Shown: in pieces, positions 16,297 through 26,198 of the stretch | Layout: each line of letters opens with the position of its first letter | Numbering within the stretch: position 1 is the stretch's first letter | Source: Aureobasidium sp. EXF-3400 | Taxonomy: Eukaryota > Ascomycota > Dothideomycetes > Dothideales > Saccotheciaceae | Direction: 5' to 3' | DNA: 64,000 bases | Assembly: GCA_024195585.1 (NCBI GenBank) | Contig: SWBL01000112.1 | Location: forward strand, 1-64,000 | Notes under the pieces: generated by a model | Told to the model about the DNA's origin: nothing | What the model saw: the letters and a program-made list of their open reading frames with translations, nothing else | Databases searched by the model: none | Made by a program: the position numbers and the translations under genes

Positions 16297-18991
16297 ATGT
16301 CGCTGAAAGTGGCTCTCGTAGCATTGGCTGCAATCGCAAACTCAGTGCATGCTCAAGACAATACTAGAGCACCATGCTCACAGCTTAGTGCCCTCTCAAC
16401 AAACAATGCCACATTCTTCCCTGCCAACCTCGCACTTTCTTGTCTGCGCTCCGTACCACTAGCGAAAGAAGATGGTCTACTCCAACTCAAAGGCCTACGT
16501 ACATTCTCCGAGTTCCAGAGCGACCTGGAATACCTTGCGGATCCCACCACTGGCCGCATCTATCCTGGAGTTGATCTCTTAGCCGGCTTGGATAAGCTCA
16601 CTTCGATGCTGCAGGACGACATCTACGACAACGAATATGACTTTCAGTTGGATATCTTCAAGCTCTTCTCATCTGCTTACGATGGCCATCTTTCATATAC
16701 TCCTGATATTTTAGACGTGTTTGCTTTTGCCAGGTTACAGAACGAGGAACTGAACGATGAGGGGATACCTGCATACTTCTCGCTAATCTCAGTAAGTCAG
16801 GAGTAGATCTTCCCCGTACCCTAAAACGTGTAACTTCCCTACTGCGCCTGTGGCGACGAGCAAAAGATACACTTTAACAAGGCACGACTGTTCTTGGAAC
16901 TAGAGGCATGTCCATCGAGAGCCGATAAGTTGTAGCTTCTCAGTGGACATCGTCCTGTTTCCTTAATGTATTGTGCATCTTCACAGCTACACACGTTACA
17001 CCCTTTGAACATGGGGAGGATGTATTGTTTTGGACTTGCGAGTTTGAGCTAACCACTTGAACTCATAGGTCGTGACTGATGAGAACGACACTCCTGATAT
17101 CTATACATACAGCGATGAAGCTGCGCTGTCCGAATCCGGAAACGTCGACTATAGTCCTTCACCTGTCTCCAAGATCAACGGCGAGGATGTCTTTGCTTGG
17201 GTCAACAGCTATGCATCTCAGAATGGCAGATCTCAAGACCCCGATGCAAATTACAACGGCGTTTTCCTGAACATCCCTGCACTGGCATACCAGGATATCG
17301 AGACGAGTTACTTTGCTCTTTCAAGATTCTATCAAGGTGACAAAACCGTGCTTAACTTTGCTAATGGCTCTACTCTTGATATTATGACGAGAGCACAATT
17401 ACTGTCTGACAAGATTTTGGAGGGTCTCACCGATGGTGCGAGCTTCTTCGACAGATTCTGTAACAACAATCTCACCGAGTCGATTCTGGCACAGGCCAAT
17501 TCTTCGAGTACGGCACCTTCACTGACTGCCTCGAACGACACCCTGGTACCTTTTGAACCTGTATCCGCCGAGGGAATCACACCTCCACACCCAGCGTATC
17601 CAAGCCCGATCGTCATCGCGTCTGATAACAGTGTTGCTGGCTATCTCTCCGATACATACCTGGAGCTTGCTATCCTTGCTGTGCCTAGCTTCTCTTCTGT
17701 CGATGAAATTGAGTTTGAGAACGTTGTGCGTCAGTTGTTGGCGACCGCGAATGATGATGAACGAACAAAATTAGTCATTGATCTTCGTGGCAATAGTGGA
17801 GGCGACATTTTCTTGGCCTACGATCTCTTCCGCCAGCTCTTTCCAACTGAGATTCCATACGGTGCAGGCAACTACCGTGCCAGTGAACTCCATAACGTCA
17901 CAGGACGTGTTGCAAGCAGGAACATCGACCAGCTTCGTGCAGCTTATCCCGATTTAGTCAAGGCCGGTGTTGATGGGGTTGTTCTCAACAGTTTCAACTA
18001 CCGTGAGCCTTTGACCGTGGATAACAAACAGTTTACTTCTTGGGAAGACTTCTTTGGACCACACCAGAATGATAGAGGCAACTTTACCTCGCTCAATCGA
18101 TTCAACCTTACGGACATCTCTGCCACAACAGTGCCTATTCTAGGCTATGCAGATGACAATATAGCACAACCCCGAACCTTCTCACCTCAAGACATAGTGC
18201 TCCTGCACGACGGAACCTGTGCGTCCACTTGCGCAATCTTCAGCGAGTTCATGACATCTCAAATGGAGACATGGGGTGTCGTAGTCGGGGGCCGGCCCCA
18301 GAATGGACCCATGCAGGGTGTTGGTGGTGTCAAGGGCTCCCAAGTACAAGGCATGTTCATTCTCTCCACCATTATCAGCGCCGTCATCAGCGCCGCACCT
18401 CTCGGCGACCAATTCTCTTTCCTCTCCGGGTTCGGCACCGACTTGATATCCGCCACGCAACAAGCACTCAACCGTGCTTCGGCTGGTGGTCCTCTGCTCG
18501 TAAAAGCCAGTGTCAATTTCCGCAATAACATCAGGAAAGGAGATGAGAGTGAGACGCCCCTACAACATATTTACGAAGCAGCAGATTGTCGATTCTTTTA
18601 CACACCTGAGATGTATTCCGATCAAGCTGCTGTGTGGAACCAAGCGTACGATTCTACTTGGGGAAGTATGGAGTGTGTTGAAGGATCTACCGAGCATCCG
18701 TCATCCGTGACTGGAGGTGGAAATATCACCGCTGGACCACCGGAAATGGCCAAGAACTTCTTCGGAGGGAATGAGACTATTTTCTTGGGAGGAGAGTTGG
18801 GAACTGTGTGGAGGAATGGTAGTTCCAGAGATAGTGGTAGCTCTGGCTCTGGAAACGGCAACAATTCTGGTAATGGCACTACTGGTGGCAAGAACGATGA
18901 CGAGGACAACAAGAGTGAGGCTGGTATGCTGGCGAGACCCTTACTTCTGACTTTGTCATTGACATTGAGTGTCATCCTGCTGTCTTTGTAG
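16297..18991 (+). CDS. Secreted S41-family peptidase-like protein, probably GPI-anchored
   Basis: Exons 16297-16791 and 17069-18991 give 805 aa. The N-terminus MSLKVALVALAAIANSVHAQ is a signal peptide. The central region has the S41 (tail-specific protease/CPAF-like) fold signature: a beta-strand with LVIDLRGNSGGD, followed by LLHDGTCASTCAIFSEF, where the Ser of CAST is the expected nucleophile. The C-terminus has a Gly/Ser/Asn-rich linker and then a hydrophobic tail (ARPLLLTLSLTLSVILL), a typical GPI-anchor signal. Many Asn-X-Ser/Thr sites suggest a glycosylated cell-surface protein. The only intron is 277 nt and contains a decayed MITE. An element end starts 20 bp after the stop codon. Substrate unknown. 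Confidence 0.88.
16809..17019. mobile_element. Decayed MITE inside the S41 gene intron
   Basis: The left end reads CTTCCCCGTACCCTAAAAC and the right end CTTTGAACATGGGGAGG, degenerate forms of the family TIR. Interior segments such as ATTGTGCATCTTCACAGCTAC and the CAGTGGACAT block match the copy at 60602-60823. Both ends are bordered by AT. Removing the element leaves an intron of about 65 nt, the normal size here, so it probably landed in an existing intron. Confidence 0.8.
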
Positions 18992-19010
18992 GAGCAATAG
19001 CTACACACAT

Positions 19011-19030
19011 CCTCCCCGTGTGCTAAAGAC
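19011..19030. mobile_element. Solo MITE terminal repeat
   Basis: CCTCCCCGTGTGCTAAAGAC is a perfect family terminus, preceded by AT. No matching opposite end was found within 300 bp, so this is an end fragment or the remains of an internal deletion. It starts 20 bp after the S41 stop and lies within the 3' end of the convergent minus-strand frame. Confidence 0.75.
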
Positions 19031-19748
19031 GCATCCAAGCGGAACTCGAACCACTTGGTAGTTTGGTTCAGCTCTTCGCCTTGAATCCAATCGTCGAGGC
19101 ATTCTCTAGCTTCACTAGCCCCCTCGAAAACTCTAGTGGAATCAGCAAGCTTATAGAATTGCAAGGCCAATCTGTCTAGCTCTGTGTCTTCCCATGCAAG
19201 GAGATGGGCGCGAGATTCTTCCCGGGTCATATTTGCTGTAGTGTCGTAGTCGTACGAAAGGTGCTCGAAGGGGGCGATATAAGTGGCAAGTATACGGTCG
19301 AGAGGTGTTTCTCCACCCCACATGGTGCGGATCTGAGCCTCTTGTATAGGATTCACGTCGTCCTGAGCCCAGAAAGAAACAGTATTGTCGAGAGCAGTAC
19401 GGTCGTCGATGATGCCGAAAGGGGATGGCAACTGATCCGTTCCCTGATTGAGTTCGATGGTGACAAAGTTCTGGAGGTGATGTATCGAGGTGTTGAGAAA
19501 GCCAGACTCGAATGGCTGAACGGGAGGCATTGTTGGGACGGAGAAGTTCGGATGGGCACGCTGCTCGACCAGGACCCAGTCGTTTCCCCAATGCTCACCA
19601 GGAGAGAACTCTTCGTCCAGAGCGCTCTGCAAGACACGATTGATGACCTTGTACAAGCTGAGCAAGAGGTGGATTGATGAAGCTTCTTTCAGCTTACCTG
19701 GAGTGATACGTTGGCAGTAACAAAGAGTGGATTGAAAGAGTTCATCAT
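19016..19748 (-). CDS. Uncharacterised protein, 3' end merged with a MITE terminus
   Basis: Exon 1 (19748-19698, MMNSFNPLFVTANVSLQ) splices over a 50-nt intron to exon 2 starting at 19647 (VINRVLQSALDEEF). The frame then runs through about 200 good-looking residues, rich in acidic and aromatic positions (for example HWGNDWVLVEQRAHPNF). Near 19030 it enters the MITE terminus and stays open, antisense, into the S41 gene as far as 18622. The natural C-terminus therefore appears lost or replaced. I do not recognise the family, and no signal peptide or membrane segment is evident. Additional upstream exons cannot be excluded. Confidence 0.5.
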
Positions 19749-20261
19749 GTTGCATAGTCTATGGCAGGAGTGATTGGAGAAGAGGAGGTACTTGGCCTTA
19801 GATGAGTTTCATAATCTGTGCTCAGGAAGGCAGCCTGATGGGCGCGTATGGACGGCGGCTGCCTCAAGAAGCGCTTGGCTTCGAGTTTTTGACCAAAACA
19901 AGGCAGCAGACAGCTGGTAGCCCAAAAATCTCACTGCAGCATCTTGGATCACGACAGTCAGATTCAGGTCTTTGCTGCTTGCGAGAAAGAGAGATTCCTG
20001 AACGCGTCATGACAATGCCAAGATGACGCGGAACATCCTCGGTATGCGGGCGCTGGGGAAGACGGCCATCAGCCATGGCGGCCAGATGAATGTTGCGCTT
20101 GTGATAGAGACAACAACCAGTATTGCTTGCCCACCTTGACTATCTATACCGGACCGTCTGACATACACCGATCCCCGTCACCTGTCGGAGCCGACTCTTC
20201 TCGCATCATCGAGCCCAGACGACATCCAAGCACACGCACAAGACAAGCACAAGTCACAGCC
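19749..20261. other. Divergent spacer
   Basis: About 510 bp lies between the minus-strand unknown gene and mim1. Short open frames only. Likely promoter DNA for both genes. Confidence 0.45.
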
Positions 20262-20694
20262 ATGGCAGCAGTCGACCAGCGCGACATCTACGACTCAATG
20301 ACGATGCAGTCAGACAGCGAGACATACGACCAGCCTGACATGTCATCGCCCTCGTCGCCATCCTCGGACTCGGCATCACCTCTGATCCTGTACTCCCCAC
20401 CAACCTTCTGGGGCTTGGTGCGGGGTGCCGCCATCAACCTGCTTCTACCTTTTGTCAACGGCCTGATGCTGGGCTTTGGTGAGCTGTTCGCAAATGAGCT
20501 TGCCTTCCGCTTTGGCTGGTCCAATACAAAGGTACACCACCCTGTCAGAGTTCAAATCCAAGTCGTCACTAACTCGAAACCAGGTCTTCCCCACCCACAG
20601 ACGAGTCGGACCTGGAGTCGAGATGCGAACAGATCCTGTCGAGAAGAGAAGACGCAATGGCCAAGAGCTGGATGCCTACACGAGCTTGGAATAG
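20262..20694 (+). CDS. Mitochondrial import protein Mim1
   Basis: Exons 20262-20531 and 20584-20694 (52-nt intron) give 126 aa. The acidic, Ser-rich cytosolic N-terminus is followed by one transmembrane helix in the hallmark segment INLLLPFVNGLMLGFGELFA, then FRFGW and a basic tail. Mim1 sits in the mitochondrial outer membrane and, in yeast, inserts single- and multi-span outer-membrane proteins, including TOM subunits. The conserved membrane segment with GxxxG-type spacing makes the family call strong. A longer upstream in-frame ATG at 20127 exists, but ATG 20262 gives the normal family size. Confidence 0.9.
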
Positions 20695-21366
20695 GAACGA
20701 GATACAAGAGATACACACATCATATATGCCTGGGGTACGCATCACAGCATGGAGAGGCGTCGGCGTTGTTTGGTCATTTCCTCTTTCTTCTGCATCATCT
20801 TGTTTGTCTTTGCTTGCCTTATCCTGGCTTTCCAGATCCCAGACTACCGCCAGAATGGGACCATGTCAATATGTCAGAATACCCGAGCCATATCAACATT
20901 TGCACATTAGATGCCGTGTTCGACGCTGCACTAGTGCTCTTGAATTCATGTCGTAGGGCCCAGCAACACGCATATGGCTCTCCAGGGGAGGTGATTGATG
21001 TTCTAAGGTGACTTGGTACGAAAGCTGTCACAAAGTCGAGTGATGGGAGTAGGTTTTAGTTGCGCTGGATTGTAATCACTTCCAACTCCACAGTAAGAAG
21101 AGGTCTGATGCCGTCGACTGATATCCAATCATGACCATCAGAGTGCAAATCAAGGTCCATGGAGTGGGAGTGAGAACAGAAGGAGCAAGAATGAGAGGTC
21201 GCGGAACAGATTCCGAAGCAAGCGGGCCGAGCCTCCCGTGCTTCTCCCCGAGTCTCGGGCAATCGTTGCCGTCACAGCTTCCTTCTTCGTCGAGATTCAA
21301 GAAATCTTTTGGAAACCACCTTCTACCACATTCTCGCCCAAGAGTCGACCAACTCATCTACACATT
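20695..21366. other. Intergenic, nothing recognised
   Basis: About 670 bp between mim1 and the Mpp6-like gene. Out-of-frame extensions of mim1 reading frames occur, but no independent coding signal or repeat was seen. Confidence 0.45.
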
Positions 21367-22294
21367 ATGGCAGGCAAAAACATGTCGTCACGACTGCTGA
21401 ACATGAAGGTGCGTCATCTGCATGCTTGTCCCTGACTATGGAAACCTGACAGAATACCAGTTCATGCAACGCGCATCAGCCTCGACACCCACAACACCCA
21501 CCACGCCTGACGGCACTCGGCCATCCAAGCGCATAAAGACCGAAGCAGTCGACCCTGATGTACGCGCATTCCAAGAAGCTGCCGCCGCCGAAGAAGCAAA
21601 GAAGAACGCCTTTATCGAACGCGCCGCCGCCGAAGCTGGAGAAACGAAATGGGTCCTGAGTGTCAGTGACGACAAGTCCGAGACTGCTGGACCAGGTCTA
21701 CGCATCGTGGAAGCTGGATATGGCGCCATTGACTCGGGTGCGCCGATACCCGAGAGTGACGATGATGAGGAAGAAGAGCAGAGTGCTGGAATGGCAGGCC
21801 GAAGGAGTTTTGGAAAGTTCAACAAGGCTGTCGAGGTAAGCCCTTGTCCTCACGTCTCCGTGAAGCGGCACTCTTACTAACTTTTCCAGCGTCAACACAA
21901 CCCAGACCTTTCCTCTTCAGAATCAGAACACGACTCGGACGCCTCCTCGGACTCGGACTCGGACTCAGAAGACGACGAAGACCTAGACGAAGCAGAACTT
22001 CTCCTGAAGGCAGAACGCAAAGAAGCAGCAGCCAAGTTGCGCGCTGAACGCAAAACTCAACGAAAAGCCGAAGAAGTCAAATCAAAACAGATGGCCGAGC
22101 GACGGAGGAGTAGAGACATCAATTTGAACAAAGTAGGTGGGATTTCAAATGCGGCTATTAGGAGCAAGCAGGCCAATGTGGCCAATATGGCTTGCCATAT
22201 CTGTGGCCAGAAGGGACATCTGCAGAAGGACTGTCCAGACAAAAAGCAGAGAAGAGGTGACAAGAGAAAGAGCGGTGGTGCTATGGATTATTGA
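21367..22294 (+). CDS. Mpp6-like exosome cofactor with C-terminal CCHC zinc knuckle
   Basis: Exons 21367-21408, 21461-21835 and 21890-22294 give 273 aa. The N-terminus MSSRLLNMKFMQRA matches the conserved opening of MPHOSPH6/Mpp6 proteins, which dock onto the nuclear RNA exosome and help recruit the Mtr4 helicase. The mid-protein GRRSFGKFN matches the short conserved Mpp6 box. Then come an acidic D/E/S stretch, a charged helical stretch and one zinc knuckle (CHICGQKGHLQKDC, CX2CX4HX4C) before a basic tail. The knuckle should bind single-stranded RNA. Budding-yeast and human Mpp6 lack such a knuckle as far as I recall, so the combination is notable. Both introns are standard (52 and 54 nt). 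Confidence 0.75.
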
Positions 22295-22638
22295 GAGACA
22301 GCACATTGATTCTGCAATGAGAGTAGGCCCAGTCCACTTGACTTTGTCCTCTCCATCATCTCAAGGACTGAATTCGTCAAGCGAGCCTCCATTGAGCAAT
22401 TGTTCATCTACGAGCTACTCCTCCCAGCCATACAAATCTTCCTTCCGATCGTCTACTACACGTTCACTTTCGGCTCTCAAAAGTTCCCTCAAAGCTCCCG
22501 AGATCGTTTCTTTGTGTTCGCGCTGCTGCAATCAAGTCCCGATTGGGCCCTAGCCCGAACCTTATTTGTTTACCACCACTAACCTTTGGGAAACACTTCC
22601 CAGATGCACAGCACACCACCTTCCTGCTGCAAGCTTTG
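22295..22638. other. Short intergenic spacer
   Basis: No gene or repeat recognised in about 340 bp between the Mpp6-like gene and the small F-box gene. Confidence 0.45.
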
Positions 22639-22956
22639 ATGATGCCACCGAATCTTCTCAGCCTACCTCCGGAGATGATTACTCTCATCTTCAGGTATGA
22701 AACACCTGATCATCTACCTCATGTTGCATATCGCAGCCCACAAGATCTTCCCAATCTGCGTTTGACATGTCGAGCGATGCTCCATCTTGCAACGCCCGAA
22801 TCTGGCCGGGCTTGCACATCAAGGTGCAGATTCATGCTGTCCGAATACAGTATACAAGCTATGATCGGCTGCTCCAAACGCTCTGGTGTCGAACGTGCCC
22901 GAGATGGACTCAAATGGTTCGAACATCATGGAATTCGGCTTGGAACGCGAATCTGA
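22639..22956 (+). CDS. Small F-box-domain protein, possibly truncated
   Basis: The frame from ATG 22639 encodes 105 aa. It opens with MMPPNLLSLPPEMITLIF and continues LPNLRLTCRAMLHLATP, matching the helix pattern of an F-box (L-P-E-I/M...L...R..C+). F-box proteins link substrates to SCF ubiquitin ligases, normally through a longer C-terminal substrate domain that is missing here. Another frame is open to 23036 and ends in a plausible coding stretch (SLVEGEEYVWDEHDQ), so a frameshift or an unrecognised intron may have cut the original gene. A MITE begins about 140 bp downstream. Confidence 0.5.
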   Translation: MMPPNLLSLPPEMITLIFRYETPDHLPHVAYRSPQDLPNLRLTCRAMLHLATPESGRACTSRCRFMLSEYSIQAMIGCSKRSGVERARDGLKWFEHHGIRLGTRI

Positions 22957-23097
22957 AGCGTGAAGCGGAAAGTTACTGGTCTTACCGTTCGCTCGTAGAA
23001 GGCGAGGAGTATGTTTGGGATGAACACGACCAGTGATCATGTTCATCTGCATATGTACACCAATATTGTATGTTCAGATTTTCTGGAACGATGGCAT

Positions 23098-23277
23098 CCT
23101 CCCCGTGTGCTAAAGACAGTCACAGTGTAGCTATCGAAATGCACAGTTCTACTTCGAATATAAGGCTAGCCATTGAGATAGCCTTTAACATGGTCTTGTC
23201 CGTAGAGACCACATTCTCCATGAAAGTATTGTGCGTTTCTATAGCTACAATGTGATTGTCTTTAGCACACGGGGAGG
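23098..23277. mobile_element. Intact MITE, short subfamily (180 bp)
   Basis: This is the best-preserved copy. Its terminal inverted repeats are about 50 bp, starting CCTCCCCGTGTGCTAAAGAC on the left, with the mirror image on the right and only a few mismatches. Both sides are bordered by AT. There is no coding capacity. It shares inner TIR sequence (GTCACAGTGTAGCTA) with the copy at 59230-59451. Confidence 0.9.
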
Positions 23278-23676
23278 ATGGACAAACGAGAACGATACGG
23301 GTGGATCCGGTATGATTGGCTTCTTGAATAACATCCGCGCGCTTCTCTCTTCTGCGGCTCGCGTGCAAACGCCTTGTATGTTTGAATTGCCAAAATTACT
23401 GACCTTTGTCGCAAACGAACAGGACTCATCCCAGCTCGCGCTTTCATCAAAGATTTGAAGGAATTGAAGGACGTCTGAGCAGGGCTGCAAAGCAATTCTG
23501 ATCCGGATTTTCGCAGATTCTAGATGATTTGTTTGAGTGGGACATCTTCTAACAAGACTGGAGCCGCTATATTACCCAAACATACTCTCTTGAAGCCTGG
23601 GAAGGGGACGTCTGAGACTTTGAACAGTAAGAATTCAAGAGAACATAACTGATGAAATTTCTATTCCTATCTAGAT

Positions 23677-24675
23677 CTACATGTTCTCTATCTTCAGCGA
23701 ACTCAGATTCGGAATGTCGACAGCCGAGTCCAGACGTTTGGCCACGACGGCCGGTGCGACACAATTGTCCTCTGGTACATCGGCAATCAAGTCCTTCACT
23801 GCTTGAGCCAACTCTTGCAACAGCTTGCCGTGTCGAGGGATAGTGTGACCACCCGCACTGTCAAAGAACACAGCCATGTTGTCATCAAAGATGTTGTACA
23901 ATGCAAGCGCACCGTCCTTGTATGGGTCTACGAGTGTTAGCGAAAGGAGATACAGTGAAGTATAAGGCTCTTTTGACATACCATTGGCACCGACAATATG
24001 CAATGACGGGACCTCAAGAAGGTTCTCGATCTCGTCGGACAAGGCAGGCACGTTCTCGGCAGTAAGTGCAGGCCATCCCATGAAGAAGATAGCCGCCTTG
24101 ATTCTTGGAACATATCCCTCAGACCTCATTCTCTCCTGCTCGTCGTAGACGAGTGTGGCTGCGGCAGATGCGCCCTCGCTGTATCCGATGATACCGGAGA
24201 TCTCAGGGTCTGCATCGAGTGCTTCGTAGAGCTGGTCGAGGGCAAGTCCTCTGGCATCAGCGAAGCCGACCTGCATGTCGCCTTTGGGCATGAGGGCACG
24301 CAGAGCATCCTCAGGGGTTTCGGCTTCAGGGAACACGCGAATTCCCTCAACAGCTGATGCCTCGGCCTCTCCTCTGTCTTTGAGGAAACGAAAGTGTGGT
24401 TTGGGACCGAAGTACGACTCGAAGCCTGAGTGAGTTGTCAGATGAGAGTTTGATGAGTGTTCTTGAATAGACTCACCTGGAGGTGGTGCTACCGACACTC
24501 GACCTTGGATGAATTCAAATGAGGCCGAGCCATCAGACTCAAGGAAGTCCATCATGGGCTTCAGTTGGACACGGAATGCCTGCGAAGGTGTCAGCAATTT
24601 GCCCTAGAAAACCGTCAGCAGTATATCGCTCACTGCAATGTTTCCATAGGCTCCATGTAAGCACAAAAACTTCAT
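23677..24675 (-). CDS. FSH1-type serine hydrolase
   Basis: Four exons (24675-24634, 24579-24477, 24425-23982, 23927-23677; introns of 54, 51 and 54 nt) give 279 aa. It opens [12 protein letters not shown], the first beta-strand and oxyanion region typical of the FSH family. It has the nucleophile elbow GYSEGA, an Asp in DPYKDG and a His in GGHTIPRH, completing an alpha/beta-hydrolase triad. FSEYFGPK-like text around [14 protein letters not shown] is characteristic of fungal members. FSH hydrolases recur in fungal polyketide clusters, where some act as thioesterases or esterases. The HR-PKS, which has no release domain, starts 1.5 kb away and is divergently oriented, so a product-release or ester-cleaving role is plausible but inferred. 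Confidence 0.88.
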
Positions 24676-26198
24676 CTTGTTGGTATTTGCCTTGTTGAAT
24701 GAGAAAAGTGCTGGCTCATCAAAGAGACAATTTGAAAGAGCATAAAAGACACACACTGGCTCACAAGGTTCAGGGTGTGCGTAGTTTATTTTTTCCAAAA
24801 ACAGTCTAATGCATGCCCTCTGACCGTTATAGTCACGCAGTATAATAAAAGGATGAGACATGCACATCAATGATTGCTTAGCAAGAATCCCGTTCAGGAC
24901 TGCTAGTTGATTGTCGTTGTTGAGAAAGGTTAGATTAGATGAGTGCTCGTGTCTATCGAACCGGTCTTGCTTCGAGCAAGCGTCTAGCAGGTCTATCAAT
25001 TTACGCACGTATATCGTCTCCAATAAAATTTGGCGATAACAATCAAGAGAAGATCAGCGAGCACGTCTATCCTCCCCATGTGCTAAAGTATGTAACGCAT
25101 GCAGCTATAACAATGCATAATACTATAGGGATTAGGATAGTGCCCATTGAGAGGCGGCGATTTATCGGCTCTCTGTAGCCACGCCTTCATTTCCGAACAC
25201 ATTCGTGCCTTTTTGTAGTATATACTTTGCTCTTTACTGTCGTGAGAGTACGAAGGAAGTCACAGACTTTGCACACAGGGAGGATACAGCCGAGTGAGCT
25301 TCCAATTGGTCGGAGATGTGGATAGATCCGGTCGCTGCTGGCGCACGGTGCCGAGAACGGCCCGTCTCATTGAGCTCCACTGCCTCTTTCGACAAATCTT
25401 ACCCCTCGAAACCCTCAAAACGTGTTTGCCCTCATTATCACGCATGTCAAGACCCTTCTGGTAATCGTTGAACTTGATCGACGACCCTTTACAGGTGATC
25501 GACAGACGCTCATGCAAACTTATGTAGGTGCTTCGCCAAATTGGAAGCTTATAGGCCCTTCGAGCCTATAATCGCTCCTGCCGCAGTGCTGCGAGTCCCT
25601 GACACGTGGTGCCATGACTGTCAAAATGTGACTTTGACGTTGACATGTCTTGATCCACCATCGAAGAAGTTGCATTCGGCCGAGTGAATCACGTACGGGT
25701 ATGCAGCTTCTGCATAGTCGCAACTTTCATGCCCACCACTTACGAGATAGCTCCATATCAGCGTTGAGGTTGCAGCATAGATACCATGCTGTGTCGTATT
25801 GGTTGCTGTCCACTTCCGACGGACGAATTGCGCAAGACCAGCTAGCATTGAGACAGCGCATTTTCGAGTCAGTATCTAATGGCAGTTGATCGATAGCAGG
25901 AATGACCTTGGTGGATCCATCACACCCACGAGACTCAACACGAACGGCCGTACTGGGAGGGGAAAGATCCCCGCTATGTTTCTCTGTGAGTCCCATGGCG
26001 AAGAGGTCGCTCCTCAGAAATCAGGTCTACCTTGCGGCGAGCTACCAACGATGAGGATTCGTCTACGGTTATGATAAAGTGCCGGTTCCCAGCACGCTGG
26101 AAGACTCCTGCTCAATTTCCAGCTACCCTCTTGCCCAAGCTTGACGATTAATACTTAAATCTTTTTCCCGGGATCTCATCAATTCTGCCAACACAAAC
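24676..26198. other. Divergent region between FSH hydrolase and PKS
   Basis: About 1.5 kb should hold both promoters. It contains the MITE at 25071-25283. No supported gene: the open frames here are short and motif-free. An AT-rich stretch (TTAATACTTAAATC) lies about 50 bp before the PKS start and could act as a TATA-like element. Confidence 0.5.
25071..25283. mobile_element. MITE, long subfamily (213 bp)
   Basis: The left end is CCTCCCCATGTGCTAAAGTA and the right end is GACTTTGCACACAGGGAGG, both bordered by AT. The interior closely matches the inverted copy at 55015-55227, including the blocks GTGCCCATTGAGAGGCGGCG and AGTACGAAGGAAGTCACAGA. No coding capacity. It sits in the shared FSH/PKS promoter region. 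Confidence 0.88.
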
